Of a DNA stretch of 49,102 nt, positions 28,521 to 37,115 are shown piece by piece. The stretch is from the NCBI GenBank assembly GCA_030452985.1, contig JAKDLG010000019.1:1-49102 (forward strand), given 5' to 3'. Every line of letters starts with the position of its first letter. The first letter of the stretch is position 1. The stretch is from Humibacillus sp. (GTDB lineage: Bacteria; Actinomycetota; Actinomycetes; Actinomycetales; Dermatophilaceae). The notes below the pieces were generated by a model that saw only the letters and a list, made by a program, of their open reading frames with translations, was not told where the DNA came from and searched no databases. Made by a program: the position numbers and the translations under genes.

Positions 28521-30008
28521 TCAGTTCGCCACCTGTCGCACGGGGATCGCCAGCGCCGTCAGCGGGGCCGAGGTGAGGGCCGCGATCGACAGACGGGGCA
28601 CGCCTGAGGCCAGCCCTGACACGCTCACCGCTGCCCGCACGTCGCCACCGTCCTGACTCACCCAGACCTGGTCGGCCGACCCCAGCCCGATGGAGACGAC
28701 CGAGTCGGGCGCCACCACGGTGGGCAACGCCCGATCGGTGCCTCCGGTGACCACGTGCACCACGACCTTGCCGCCGCGGCTACCCCCGGCCAGCAGCAGT
28801 GAGCTGGCGTTCCCGGAGCCGCTGAGGCCGGCCAGCACGAGGCCCGCGACCCCGTTCACCGGCCGGGTGGCCGGCGCCCAGCCGAAGTCGCCCATGCGGT
28901 CGGCCCCGGTCGCCCTCCGCCGCTCGACGTAGGCGCCCGCGACGATCGGCTGGTCGGAGGTGAGGTGCAGCCCGGTCGGACCGGCCGCCAGGTCGAGGGC
29001 GACATCGGTGGTCGACCCGGCCGGAACACGCACCGCACGAAGCTCGGCCGGTTGGCTCGGTCCCTTCGGCAGCAGCAGGCGCACCTGCACGAGCGCCTCG
29101 GTGTCGCCGGGGTTGACCAGTCGCACCATGGCGGCCCCGGACACGTCCAGGCCGGCGACGACCTGGTCGGTCGACGGCGCCGCCGACCTCGTGGCGTCGT
29201 CGTTGCCTCGCGCGGTAGCACCGTCGATCCAGGCGTCGTCGAGCACCGCCGAGATCACGCCGCCGGTGGCCACGACGTGCACGCTGGGGCTCGGCTCCTC
29301 GGGGGCCAGGGCGTCGAGGGAGACCACGGCCCTGCTCCGCGGCGGGATCGACACGGCACGGTTCTGCGCCGAGGCGACCGGGCCGGTGGAACCGAAGACC
29401 TCGAACGACACCGTGACGGCGTTGGCACCCGGGTTGCCCACGATGATGCGCTCGGTGCGCGAGGGTCCACCGCCGCCACCGACGAGCCAGGCGTCGGACG
29501 ACGGGGGCACACACGGCGTCACGGCGAGTCCACGGTCGTCACCGTCGCGGCGTTCCCACACCTGCGTCGCCGCGAGCCCGGGCGCCAGGCCCTGGGTGGC
29601 TCCGGCCGTGACCATCTGCGGTTTGGTGAGGGAGACGGGGGCCGCCTTCCCCCGCTCACGGGCGGTGACGGCCGCCGGCGCCGCTCCGACACCCAGCGTG
29701 ACCGCGCCACGGGTCGCGTCGGCCGGGCGGTGGACACCGGCATCCGTCAGCACGTCGACCGGTGGGGCCGACGCGGACGCCGTGACCGTGGCGCTGACGT
29801 CGCGCAGGCCCTTGACCCCGACCCGCTGCGGGCCCGGGCACACGAGGGTCGATGAGCGCACGAGCACGGTCGAGGAGGTCGCCAGGCCCGCTCTCTGGTG
29901 GGTGGCGGCCACCTGCACCGAACCCGACGTGCGGGTGGCCCCGAAGACGACCGCGCCGACAGCCAGCGCCACCGATCCCACCCGGACCAGGCCTGCGACA
30001 TTCTTCAC
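28521..30008 (-). CDS. DUF5719 family membrane-anchored protein
   Basis: A 495-residue protein with an N-terminal signal anchor (MKNVAGLVRVGSVALAVGAV; no lipobox) and a large extracytoplasmic beta-rich region. Repeated immunoglobulin-like strands are visible, such as RIIVGNPGANAVTVSFEVFG, VSIPPRSRAVVSLDALAP and MVRLVNPGDTEALVQVRLLL. The PGxxxVxVxxxV theme is typical of DUF5719 proteins, which regularly lie between a large family 2 glycosyltransferase and manB in actinobacteria. GTG at 30008 overlaps the glycosyltransferase stop by 4 nt (GTGA). This coupling suggests the two act together in envelope glycan assembly or export; that is inference. Two Cys (VCPG, PCVPP) may form a disulfide. Confidence 0.82.
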   Translation of the reverse strand: MKNVAGLVRVGSVALAVGAVVFGATRTSGSVQVAATHQRAGLATSSTVLVRSSTLVCPGPQRVGVKGLRDVSATVTASASAPPVDVLTDAGVHRPADATRGAVTLGVGAAPAAVTARERGKAAPVSLTKPQMVTAGATQGLAPGLAATQVWERRDGDDRGLAVTPCVPPSSDAWLVGGGGGPSRTERIIVGNPGANAVTVSFEVFGSTGPVASAQNRAVSIPPRSRAVVSLDALAPEEPSPSVHVVATGGVISAVLDDAWIDGATARGNDDATRSAAPSTDQVVAGLDVSGAAMVRLVNPGDTEALVQVRLLLPKGPSQPAELRAVRVPAGSTTDVALDLAAGPTGLHLTSDQPIVAGAYVERRRATGADRMGDFGWAPATRPVNGVAGLVLAGLSGSGNASSLLLAGGSRGGKVVVHVVTGGTDRALPTVVAPDSVVSIGLGSADQVWVSQDGGDVRAAVSVSGLASGVPRLSIAALTSAPLTALAIPVRQVAN

Positions 30009-33000
30009 GAGCGCCTCCTCGAGCGGCGGTTGCCGAACGGCAGGGCCATGAAGATGACGAACCCGAGCAGCACGCCCTGACCGAGACGCCACCACGGGGC
30101 CGCGGCTGCGAGGTCGACGCGCAGGTCACCCGCCGCCTGCGGCAACGCGTAGGTCGGCTGGTCGGGGCCTGGCTCGGCGACGAGCGGCACCTCGTTCCAG
30201 GTGACGAGGGCCTGTTGGGCCCAGCCCGCTGGTTCGGCGACGACGAGTCTGCGGGCCACCGGTGACGACGCCACCGGTCCGTCAACCGCTGCGTGCGGCC
30301 CGACGGTGGGCACCGCCTGCAGCAGGGCGTTCTTCGCATCGACGATCCGCACCCTCGACGGGGCGGTGGCCGGAGTGACCCCGGCGGCGGCCGCGAGCGG
30401 TGCCACCTTCCAGAGGATGCCGTGCTCGCTGGTGCCGAGACGGCTGAGGCCCTCGGCGGCGTCGAGCCGGCGCACCAGTGGGGTGTCGGCTTCGCCGCGC
30501 ACCTGGACGAAGCCGATGGCCAGCCGGGCCAGGCCGGCGGAGTCGAGCGAGCTGGCGCTGCGGCCGCCGACCATCTCGGCGACAGCCTCGACGAGCGCTG
30601 CGTCGTCGGTCGCGGCGGGCCGGTCGAGGTCGCGCAGCAGCTCGCCCGGCTCCTGCCCGACGAGCACGAAGTCGGTCACGGTGTCTGACGGGCGCAGCAG
30701 CAGCAGCCGGTTGCTCAGGGGGCCGCTGCCCTGTTCGACGGCCACGGCCGGCAGGGTGGCCTGCCCCACCGTGAGCCGCGACCCCAGGCCCTGCGCCCCC
30801 CAGCGGGCGGCCTGGGCGAGCGCGGGCAGGGCGACGAGAGCGATGAGCGCCACCGCGACCGCGCCCCGCAGACGACCCCCCTGCGGCTTGAGCCAGGAGA
30901 GCACCGTGCGGCCGCCCACGAGAACTCCGACGAGGATGCCGGCCAGCCACAGGTCGAGGCCCACTCCCGACCACAGGTGGGCGGGGGCGGATACCCCGAC
31001 GCCCGTCTCGGCCGAGCCGAGCACCACCCGGCTCGCGCCCAACTCGAGCACGAGCCCAGTCACCGCCAGCACGGCTCCGGCGGCGAGCGCCACGTTCTCG
31101 GCCCGGTTGCGGCCGCGGACGGCGTACCCGAGCACGCCCAGCACCACCACGGGGGCGAACAGCCAGGACGCCTGGGTGACACCCCCGTCGGGGTGGGCCA
31201 GCAGCGCGCTCACGACGGAGGTCTGAGGTGCGGTGCTCACCAGGCCGGGCCCGGAGAGCAGCAGCCGCCAGTCGTCGACGAACCGCGCCAGCCACGGCCC
31301 GAGCAGGGCCAACGGCACGACGAGGAGCACGAGCCCGCGCCAGCGGCGCGCCCCAGGCCCGAGGATGAGCAGCAGGAGCGCGGCGACGCTCGTCAGTACG
31401 AGCAGGGGTGGCGCGAACGCGCCGAGCACCGCCACGGCCAATGCCGTCGCGAAGGTCGCCGTGTAGGTGCCGTCACGGCGGGCTGCGAGCACGAAGCCGG
31501 CCAGCACGAACGGGAGGAGGATGTGGGCGACGGCGAAGGTGAGCCGCCCCGATGAGACGGCCGCCGTGAGTACAGTGCTCGAACCCCAGACCAGGGCCGC
31601 CACGGCGCGCGTCCAGCGCGAGGAGGTGACCACCCGCGCGGCGAGGTAGGTCGACCACGCCGACAACGCCGGGGCGAGGAACAACAGCCAGGCGATCACG
31701 ACGCCGGCGCTCGATCGGCCGTCCATGACACCGGGAACCCGCTCGGCCAGCCAGGTCAGGCCCGAGAGCACGGCGAGGTGGGGCCCCGACTCGACGCCGG
31801 TGCCGAGACCGGCCCCGTGCCAGGCGTCGCGGAAGGCGTGCCACAGCCCGCTCGACCCCGTGGTCACGGCTCGCAGCTCACCGCCGGCAAGACCGGTGTT
31901 CGTCGGCGACAGCCCCCCGGCCCGGATGGTGTCGCGCCAGGCCACTGACGTGCCCACGAGAACCGCGACCACGGCAAGGAAGCCCGGATGGGTCGCGACG
32001 CGGCGAGGCAACGACGCCGGCAGGGCAACGGGTGAGGTCGCGTCGTCGTCGACCGGGCCGGTCTCGGTGGCGGGCGCCGACTCCCGGCGGGGCCGCGACC
32101 GTTCGGGCGTGACGGCATCCTGGATGTGGTCGAGCGTGGTGCGGGCGGCCGCGCCCGGGGTGACGAAGAGGGTGGCGAGGTCGTCGCGGCGCAGCTTCTT
32201 GGAGGTGCGGCCGCGCCAGCGGGCCCCGAGCACCCTGACCGGGTGCGCGAGGGCCGAGATGTCGGAGAGCTCGCGCCAGGCCTGTCGCGGTCGTTTGGCC
32301 ACGAGCAGGGCCAGGGCCGACACGACGGCCGACAGCGCGATCCAGATCGCCAGAAACGGCATGGCGAACGGCGAGCACCGTGCGAGCACGACCTGTCGGG
32401 CGGCACGGCGGGCGCCGCTGGCAGCGTCGCGCCGGGCACGGACGGTCGAGGCAGGGGGCGACTCACCGTGCGCCTCGACGAACGACCCGTCGCGCACCAC
32501 GGCACCCGGCACCACGATGACCCGGTGGTCGGCGAGCTGGGCACGCCAGCCCAGGTCGAGGGCGGCGCCGTCGCCTTGGAAGCTCGGGTCGAAACCACCG
32601 ATGTCGGTGTGGGTGGAGCGTCGCAACAGCAGACCCGCCGTGCCGACCGCCAACACGTCGGTGCGCCCGTCGTGCTGACCCTGGTCTGCCTCACCGGGAG
32701 CAGGCGAGGCGATGAGCCGCCCCGTTCGGGTCAGCGAGATACCCATCTGCACGAGCTGGCGGGAGTCGGCCGCGCTGACCACCTTCGGTCCGGCCAACCC
32801 CACCGAGGGCGAGCGCAGCACCGCCTCGAGCAGCCGGGCGAGAGTGGTGCGGCGAGCGAGCGTGTCGTGGTGCAGCACCCACACCCAGCTCGCTCGCGGG
32901 TCACCGGTTACCGGAAGCTCGTCGATACCCCGGTCGATGGCGCCGCCGAGCGGGGCGGCAGCGTCGAGCCGCAGCACCCTGACCTCGGGCACGGCTCGAC

Positions 33001-33280
33001 GCACGCCCTGGTGCGCCGTGGCGATGGCGCCCGAGCTGTCGGTGCTCGCAAGGTCGACGATGACCAACCGCTCGGGCGGCAGCGTCTGGGCCGCGATGCC
33101 GTCGAGGCAGGCCACCAGCCAGTCGGCGCCGTCGCGCACGACGACCACCGCGTCGAGACTCACGCCGGCCACGGTGCCGCGCACCGGGGCCGGCGTGGGT
33201 GACGATCTGTCGGAGAGCGCCGGGCCCGCGCCACTGGGGGCGGCCAGAGTTGCCATCAGCTCGTCGGGCACAACGACCAC
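30005..33280 (-). CDS. Family 2 glycosyltransferase with large multi-TM domain
   Basis: A 1091-residue membrane glycosyltransferase. The GT-A domain spans about 40-270: VSLDAVVVVRDGADWLVACL, LVIVDLASTDSSGA (donor site), VWVLHHDTLA in the DxD-like position, and GGFDPSFQGDGAALDLGWRA. A TM helix at about 310-330 and a cytoplasmic loop follow. Then come about ten to twelve further TM segments (430-880), an extracytoplasmic C-terminal domain of about 200 residues, and a final TM helix (VLLGFVIFMALPF) with a basic tail. The protein resembles the large GT2 proteins encoded beside whiB2 in actinobacteria. Its sugar and acceptor are unknown. The start is uncertain: GTG at 33280 is annotated, ATG at 33256 removes eight residues. 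It lies 43 nt after whiB and is coupled to DUF5719. Confidence 0.82.
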   Translation of the reverse strand: MVVVPDELMATLAAPSGAGPALSDRSSPTPAPVRGTVAGVSLDAVVVVRDGADWLVACLDGIAAQTLPPERLVIVDLASTDSSGAIATAHQGVRRAVPEVRVLRLDAAAPLGGAIDRGIDELPVTGDPRASWVWVLHHDTLARRTTLARLLEAVLRSPSVGLAGPKVVSAADSRQLVQMGISLTRTGRLIASPAPGEADQGQHDGRTDVLAVGTAGLLLRRSTHTDIGGFDPSFQGDGAALDLGWRAQLADHRVIVVPGAVVRDGSFVEAHGESPPASTVRARRDAASGARRAARQVVLARCSPFAMPFLAIWIALSAVVSALALLVAKRPRQAWRELSDISALAHPVRVLGARWRGRTSKKLRRDDLATLFVTPGAAARTTLDHIQDAVTPERSRPRRESAPATETGPVDDDATSPVALPASLPRRVATHPGFLAVVAVLVGTSVAWRDTIRAGGLSPTNTGLAGGELRAVTTGSSGLWHAFRDAWHGAGLGTGVESGPHLAVLSGLTWLAERVPGVMDGRSSAGVVIAWLLFLAPALSAWSTYLAARVVTSSRWTRAVAALVWGSSTVLTAAVSSGRLTFAVAHILLPFVLAGFVLAARRDGTYTATFATALAVAVLGAFAPPLLVLTSVAALLLLILGPGARRWRGLVLLVVPLALLGPWLARFVDDWRLLLSGPGLVSTAPQTSVVSALLAHPDGGVTQASWLFAPVVVLGVLGYAVRGRNRAENVALAAGAVLAVTGLVLELGASRVVLGSAETGVGVSAPAHLWSGVGLDLWLAGILVGVLVGGRTVLSWLKPQGGRLRGAVAVALIALVALPALAQAARWGAQGLGSRLTVGQATLPAVAVEQGSGPLSNRLLLLRPSDTVTDFVLVGQEPGELLRDLDRPAATDDAALVEAVAEMVGGRSASSLDSAGLARLAIGFVQVRGEADTPLVRRLDAAEGLSRLGTSEHGILWKVAPLAAAAGVTPATAPSRVRIVDAKNALLQAVPTVGPHAAVDGPVASSPVARRLVVAEPAGWAQQALVTWNEVPLVAEPGPDQPTYALPQAAGDLRVDLAAAAPWWRLGQGVLLGFVIFMALPFGNRRSRRRS

Positions 33281-33323
33281 CTCTGCCCGGACACCGTGAG
33301 GCGCCGGGGCTCGTCGAGCACGC

Positions 33324-33587
33324 TCAGACCGCGCGCTTCTTCAGCTTGCGGCGCTCACGCTCGGACAGCCCACCCCAGATGCCGAAGCGCTCGTCGTGAG
33401 CGAGTGCGTACTCGAGGCACTCGGAACGCACATCGCATCCGACACAGACTTTCTTGGCATCACGGGTCGACCCCCCCTTCTCGGGGAAGAACGCCTCTGG
33501 ATCGGTCTGTGCACAGAGCGAGCGCTCCTGCCAAGACAGTTCGCCCTCTTCGTCACTCTGATCCACTATCGCCACCAGTTCGTGCAT
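33324..33587 (-). CDS. whiB2: WhiB-family Fe-S transcription factor, WhiB2/WhmD type
   Basis: An 87-residue WhiB protein. Four Cys, at 25, 48, 51 and 57 (SLCAQTDPEAFFP; CVGCDVRSEC), would bind a 4Fe-4S cluster. The GIWGG turn lies at 69-73 (FGIWGGLSERERRKLKKRAV), followed by the basic DNA-binding tail. WhiB proteins bind the principal sigma factor and redirect RNA polymerase. The location between Rv3259/DUF5719-type genes and fbiA matches whiB2 (Rv3260c) of Mycobacterium tuberculosis, which is needed for septation, so whiB2 is the best assignment. ATG at 33587 is preceded by GGAGGGG. A good promoter lies about 100 nt upstream. The GT2 and DUF5719 genes downstream are probably co-transcribed. 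Confidence 0.92.
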   Translation of the reverse strand: MHELVAIVDQSDEEGELSWQERSLCAQTDPEAFFPEKGGSTRDAKKVCVGCDVRSECLEYALAHDERFGIWGGLSERERRKLKKRAV

Positions 33588-33690
33588 GACCCCTCCTCGA
33601 CCCTGACGTCCACACCTGTGTGCCAGCACTCGCCGTGTCCGCCGCCGCCACGACCCCGGATGGACCCACAGCAAAGAACACAACAATGGA

Positions 33691-33720
33691 ATTACAAGCG
33701 TGTCATACGCCTCACGTCAA
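33691..33720 (-). promoter_or_regulatory. whiB2 promoter
   Basis: On the minus strand, TTGACG (33715-33720) and TGTAAT (33691-33696) are 18 nt apart. Predicted transcription starts near 33683, giving a leader of about 95 nt. It lies in the 366-nt divergent spacer 33588-33953, which is noticeably richer in A+T around 33670-33765. Confidence 0.65.
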
Positions 33721-33734
33721 GCCCTGCGTGATAT

Positions 33735-33764
33735 TTGCTTGCGATCCGGCCAACCTGCTATAGC
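33735..33764 (+). promoter_or_regulatory. Possible fbiA-cofE promoter
   Basis: TTGCTT (33735-33740) and TATAGC (33759-33764) are 18 nt apart on the plus strand. It would give a leader of about 180 nt before the fbiA ATG. It lies back-to-back with the whiB2 promoter, with only 14 nt between the two -35 regions. Confidence 0.35.
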
Positions 33765-33953
33765 GCGGTTCGTCCGAGATTAGGGGTGGTTTCGTCCCGG
33801 TTCAGCGGGAGAAGTCGGCAACCAATGACACGAGGTCGTAGCCCGGTCGACGTGCTGTCGGCTCTCTCTCAGCGTCTGCTCAGCGTCCTCTCGACCGCTC
33901 TCCCTTCGGCCCTGGCTGGCCCGGACGAACCGGCTGCTGAGAAGATCGCCTGC

Positions 33954-34949
33954 ATGCGCATCACCGCCCTCGCGGGTGGGGTGGGCGGCGCCAGGTTCCT
34001 GCGTGGCCTGCTCCGCCACCTCGCCCAGCACCCCTCCTCGCACGCGTCCGACGAGCCCGTGTCACTGACCGTCATCGGCAACACCGGCGACGACATCACC
34101 CTGTTCGGGCTGCGCGTCTGCCCCGACCTCGACACGCTGCTCTACACCCTCGGAGGCGACGTCCACGAGGAGCAGGGCTGGGGGCGGGCTGACGAGACCC
34201 ATTCCCTCGCCGGCGAGCTTGCGGCGCTCGGCGCCGAACCCCAGTGGTTCACCCTGGGCGACAAGGACTTCGCCACCCACGTCTACCGCTCACAGCTGCT
34301 GGCCCAGGGGGTGCCACTGAGCGAGGTGGTCGCCCGGCTCAGCCATCGGTGGAGGCTCGGGAGCCAGGGGGTGACCCTCCTACCCATGACTGACACCCCG
34401 GTCGAGACGCACGTGGTGATCGAGGAGGGCGGCGCCCAGCGAGCGATCCACTTCCAGGAATGGTGGGTGCGCCATCGCGCCGCCGTCCCTGCGGAGCGCT
34501 TCGTCGTGGCCGGGCTCGACCGGGCCACGGCCGGTCCCGGGGTGCTCGAGGCGATCCGTCAGGCCGACGTCGTGCTGCTCCCACCGAGCAACCCGGTCGT
34601 CTCGATCGGCATCATCCTCGGGGTGCCGGGCGTGCGCGATGCGTTGCGCGGCACCCGGGCCCCCGTCGTCGGGGTCTCTCCCCTGATCGGTGGACGCCCC
34701 GTGCGCGGGCACGCCGACGTCTGCCTCCAGGCCATCGGGGTCGCAGCCACCAGCGAAGCCGTCGCCGGGCTCTACGCCGACTTCCTCGACGGGTGGCTGG
34801 TCTCGCCCGACGACCCCATGCGGGCCCGCCCGGGCCTGCAGGTCGAGCACCGGCCCCTGCTCATGAGCTCGCTCGACGCGGCCGCCGACCTCGCCGGCGC
34901 CGCGCTGGCCGGCGCCACGCAGATCCGCCGCGGGCGGACCACGGCGTGA
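33954..34949 (+). CDS. fbiA: 2-phospho-L-lactate/phosphoenolpyruvate transferase of F420 synthesis
   Basis: A 331-residue CofD/FbiA protein. It transfers the phospholactyl or phosphoenolpyruvyl moiety from the guanylyl-activated donor to the deazaflavin Fo, giving (dehydro-)F420-0. The N-terminal MRITALAGGVGGARFLRGLL and VTVIGNTGDD-like segment (SLTVIGNTGDDITLFGLRV) are diagnostic. Later elements are PDLDTLLYTLGG, LLPMTDTPVETHV, LLPPSNPVVSIGIILGVPGV and VVGVSPLIGGRPVRGHAD. ATG at 33954 begins exactly at family similarity; an upstream in-frame ATG would add 73 unrelated residues. The stop overlaps the cofE GTG by 4 nt. The order whiB2 divergent to fbiA-fbiB is as in mycobacteria. Confidence 0.96.
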   Translation: MRITALAGGVGGARFLRGLLRHLAQHPSSHASDEPVSLTVIGNTGDDITLFGLRVCPDLDTLLYTLGGDVHEEQGWGRADETHSLAGELAALGAEPQWFTLGDKDFATHVYRSQLLAQGVPLSEVVARLSHRWRLGSQGVTLLPMTDTPVETHVVIEEGGAQRAIHFQEWWVRHRAAVPAERFVVAGLDRATAGPGVLEAIRQADVVLLPPSNPVVSIGIILGVPGVRDALRGTRAPVVGVSPLIGGRPVRGHADVCLQAIGVAATSEAVAGLYADFLDGWLVSPDDPMRARPGLQVEHRPLLMSSLDAAADLAGAALAGATQIRRGRTTA

Positions 34950-36031
34950 GTGCGTTCCCCGCCGGTGAGCCTGCCGGTACCGTCACGATCACCCCGGTGA
35001 GCGGCATCCCAGAGGTTCACGAGGGTGACAACCTCGCCGACGTGATCGGGCTCGGCCTGTCGGCGAGCGGGGTCGTGCTGCGAGAAGGCGACATCGTCGT
35101 CGTCTCGAGCAAGATCGCGAGCAAGGCGATGGGTCTGGTGACCGACGACGCCGACAAGGACCGCGTCGTGGCGGGCGAGACCGAGTACGTCGTGGCCGAG
35201 CGGTCGGTGCCGGGGCGGGTCACCCGGGTGGTGCGCTCCAAGGCGGGGCCGATCATGGCGGCAGCCGGAGTCGACGGCTCCAACACCGGCGACCGGGGCG
35301 GCTGGCTGCTGCTGCCTCACGACCCCGACGGCGTGTGTGAGCGACTGCACGACGCCCTCACCGACCGGCACGGTGTGCGGCTCGGGGTCGTGCTCAGCGA
35401 CACCTCGGCCCGGCCCTGGCGTCTCGGCCACTCCGACTTCGCCCTCGGCGCCCATGGGCTGCGCGTCGTCGACGACCTGAGGGGCGAAATCGACGCCGAC
35501 GGCCGTGAGCTCAGCGTCACGACGCGGGCGGTCGCCGACGAGATCGCCGCCGCCGCAGACCTGGCCAAGGGCAAGACGGGCGCGGTACCCGTGGCGGTCG
35601 TGAGGGGACTCGCCACGCTGATCGTCGACGGCGACCCGCGCACGCAGCCGCGGGGTCGCGACCTCGTGCGCACCGGCCCGCACGACTGGTTCGGCCACGG
35701 CCGTGTCGAGGCGGTTCGCGCGGCCCTAGGCGTGCTGCCCGGCAGCGCCGAGTCGGTGGCGGTCGGTATCCCACCCAGCGAGCCCGACCAGCATCGGCTC
35801 GAGGCGGTCGGGCGCGCGGTTCGCCTGGCCTTGCACGGGTTGGAGTCGGGCACGGCCGACATCGGGCGGGTCTCGGTGACGTTGGGGGCCGCCACCACCT
35901 TCGAGCTGGGGCTGCTGGCGGCTCGCCTGGAGGTGGCGTTGTGGAGCGAGTGGCTCCAGGGCTCCGCTGGGCCGCCGAGTGCCGACGGCACCTCTCTGGC
36001 GGTGGCGATCACCGCGCGCTCCGGCCCCTGA
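34946..36031 (+). CDS. cofE: Coenzyme F420-0:L-glutamate ligase, lacking the FbiB nitroreductase domain
   Basis: A 361-residue protein whose first 240 residues are a CofE gamma-glutamyl ligase, adding glutamates to F420-0. Key blocks are LREGDIVVVSSKIASKAMG, GLVTDDADKDRVVAGETEYV, GPIMAAAGVDGSNTGDRGGW, VVLSDTSARPWRLGHSDFAL and TRAVADEIAAAADLAKGKTG. Mycobacterial FbiB continues into an FMN nitroreductase domain of about 200 residues that reduces dehydro-F420-0. Here the remaining 120 residues are unlike it: they start FGHGRVEAVRAALGVLPGSA and contain LALHGLESGTADIGRVSVTL, with no nitroreductase motif. GTG at 34946 overlaps the fbiA stop (GTGA). The final reductase may therefore be encoded elsewhere. 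Confidence 0.9.
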   Translation: MSAFPAGEPAGTVTITPVSGIPEVHEGDNLADVIGLGLSASGVVLREGDIVVVSSKIASKAMGLVTDDADKDRVVAGETEYVVAERSVPGRVTRVVRSKAGPIMAAAGVDGSNTGDRGGWLLLPHDPDGVCERLHDALTDRHGVRLGVVLSDTSARPWRLGHSDFALGAHGLRVVDDLRGEIDADGRELSVTTRAVADEIAAAADLAKGKTGAVPVAVVRGLATLIVDGDPRTQPRGRDLVRTGPHDWFGHGRVEAVRAALGVLPGSAESVAVGIPPSEPDQHRLEAVGRAVRLALHGLESGTADIGRVSVTLGAATTFELGLLAARLEVALWSEWLQGSAGPPSADGTSLAVAITARSGP

Positions 36032-36047
36032 CCGCGACGCACTTCTC

Positions 36048-36133
36048 GCGCGACGCGCGGCGCGACGCGCACGAAGTGCTGGAATCACAACACCAACTGC
36101 GCGACGCGCGGCGCGACGCGCACGAAGTGCTGG
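36048..36133. repeat. 35-nt GC-rich direct repeat pair with internal symmetry
   Basis: An exact 35-nt sequence beginning GCGCGACGCGCGGCGCGACG occurs at 36048-36082 and 36099-36133, 51 nt apart, in the spacer between the convergent cofE and MDR oxidoreductase genes. Each copy ends GAAGTGCTGG. GCACTTC at 36039-36045 pairs with GAAGTGC at 36073-36079, enclosing the CG-rich core, so the first copy can form a hairpin that could terminate cofE. Confidence 0.85.
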
Positions 36134-36137
36134 CGCG

Positions 36138-37106
36138 TCAGCTCATGGTGAAGACGACCTTGCCGAACACCTCGCCGTCGACCATCTTGGCGAAGCCGTC
36201 ACGGGCCTGTGTCAGGGGGAGCACCGAGTCGATCACGGGCTCGATCCTGGCCTGCACCAGGAAGCGGGTGAGCCTGGCCAGCTCGTCGCGCGTGCCCATG
36301 GTCGAGCCGATGACCCGCAACGGCTTGAAGAAGATCTTCGTCAGCTCGGCCTTCGGGCCGTCACCGGAGGTCGCGCCCGAGATGACGATGGTCCCCCCGG
36401 CCCGCAGCGAGTTCACCGAGTGCGACCACGTGGCCGCACCGACGGTCTCCATCACGGCGTCGACCCGTTCGGGCAGCCGTTCGCCCGAGGCGAACACCCG
36501 GTCTGCCCCGATGGCCAGGGCCCGCACCCCTCGTTCCTCGTCGCGCGAGGTGACCCACATCCGGTAACCGGCCGCCGACCCCATCTGCACCAGCGCCGTC
36601 GCCACCCCTCCCCCGGCTCCCTGCACGAGCACGGTGTCGCCGGGCTGTGTCCCCGAGTTCGTGAACAGCATCCGGTAGGCCGTGAGCCAGGAGGTCGACA
36701 GGCACGCTGCGCTCTCCCACGACAGACCTTCCGGCTTGGGCACGAGGTTGTGGCTCGGCACGGCGACCTTCTCGGCCAGGGTGCCGTCGTGCACCTCGGA
36801 GAGCAACGAACGACGGGGGTCGAAGGTCTCGTCACCCCGCCAGCCCTCTGAGGCCACGACGGCGTGCACGATGACCTCGTTGCCGTCGGCGTCGACGCCG
36901 GCCCCGTCGCAGCCGAGGATCATGGGCAACCGGTCGGCGGGCAGACCGGCGCCGCGCAGCGACCATACGTCGTGGTGGTTGAGCGCCGCCGCCCGAAGGC
37001 TGACGACCGTCCAGCCGTCGCGGTCCGGCGGGTCGGGGCGGTCGCCGACGATGAGCCCCGAGAGTGGGTCGGTGGGCGACTGGGTGGCAGCGTAGGCGGC
37101 AAGCAT
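36138..37106 (-). CDS. Medium-chain (MDR) NAD(P)H-dependent oxidoreductase, zinc-type alcohol dehydrogenase-like
   Basis: A 322-residue MDR protein. The GroES-like half has WTVVSLRAAALNHHDVWSLR and MILGCDGAGVDADGNEV. The Rossmann half has DTVLVQGAGGGVATALVQMG and RMWVTSRDEERGVRALAIGA. The structural-zinc Cys cluster of classical alcohol dehydrogenases is missing, so it is nearer to quinone-reductase or crotonyl-type MDR enzymes. NADPH preference is suggested by the Ser-Arg after the second strand. The conserved C-terminal FAKMVDGEVFGKVVF is intact. ATG at 37106 is 9 nt downstream of the malic enzyme stop (37116), so the two are probably co-transcribed. Substrate unknown. Confidence 0.85.
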   Translation of the reverse strand: MLAAYAATQSPTDPLSGLIVGDRPDPPDRDGWTVVSLRAAALNHHDVWSLRGAGLPADRLPMILGCDGAGVDADGNEVIVHAVVASEGWRGDETFDPRRSLLSEVHDGTLAEKVAVPSHNLVPKPEGLSWESAACLSTSWLTAYRMLFTNSGTQPGDTVLVQGAGGGVATALVQMGSAAGYRMWVTSRDEERGVRALAIGADRVFASGERLPERVDAVMETVGAATWSHSVNSLRAGGTIVISGATSGDGPKAELTKIFFKPLRVIGSTMGTRDELARLTRFLVQARIEPVIDSVLPLTQARDGFAKMVDGEVFGKVVFTMS

Positions 37107-37115
37107 CCACTCAGC

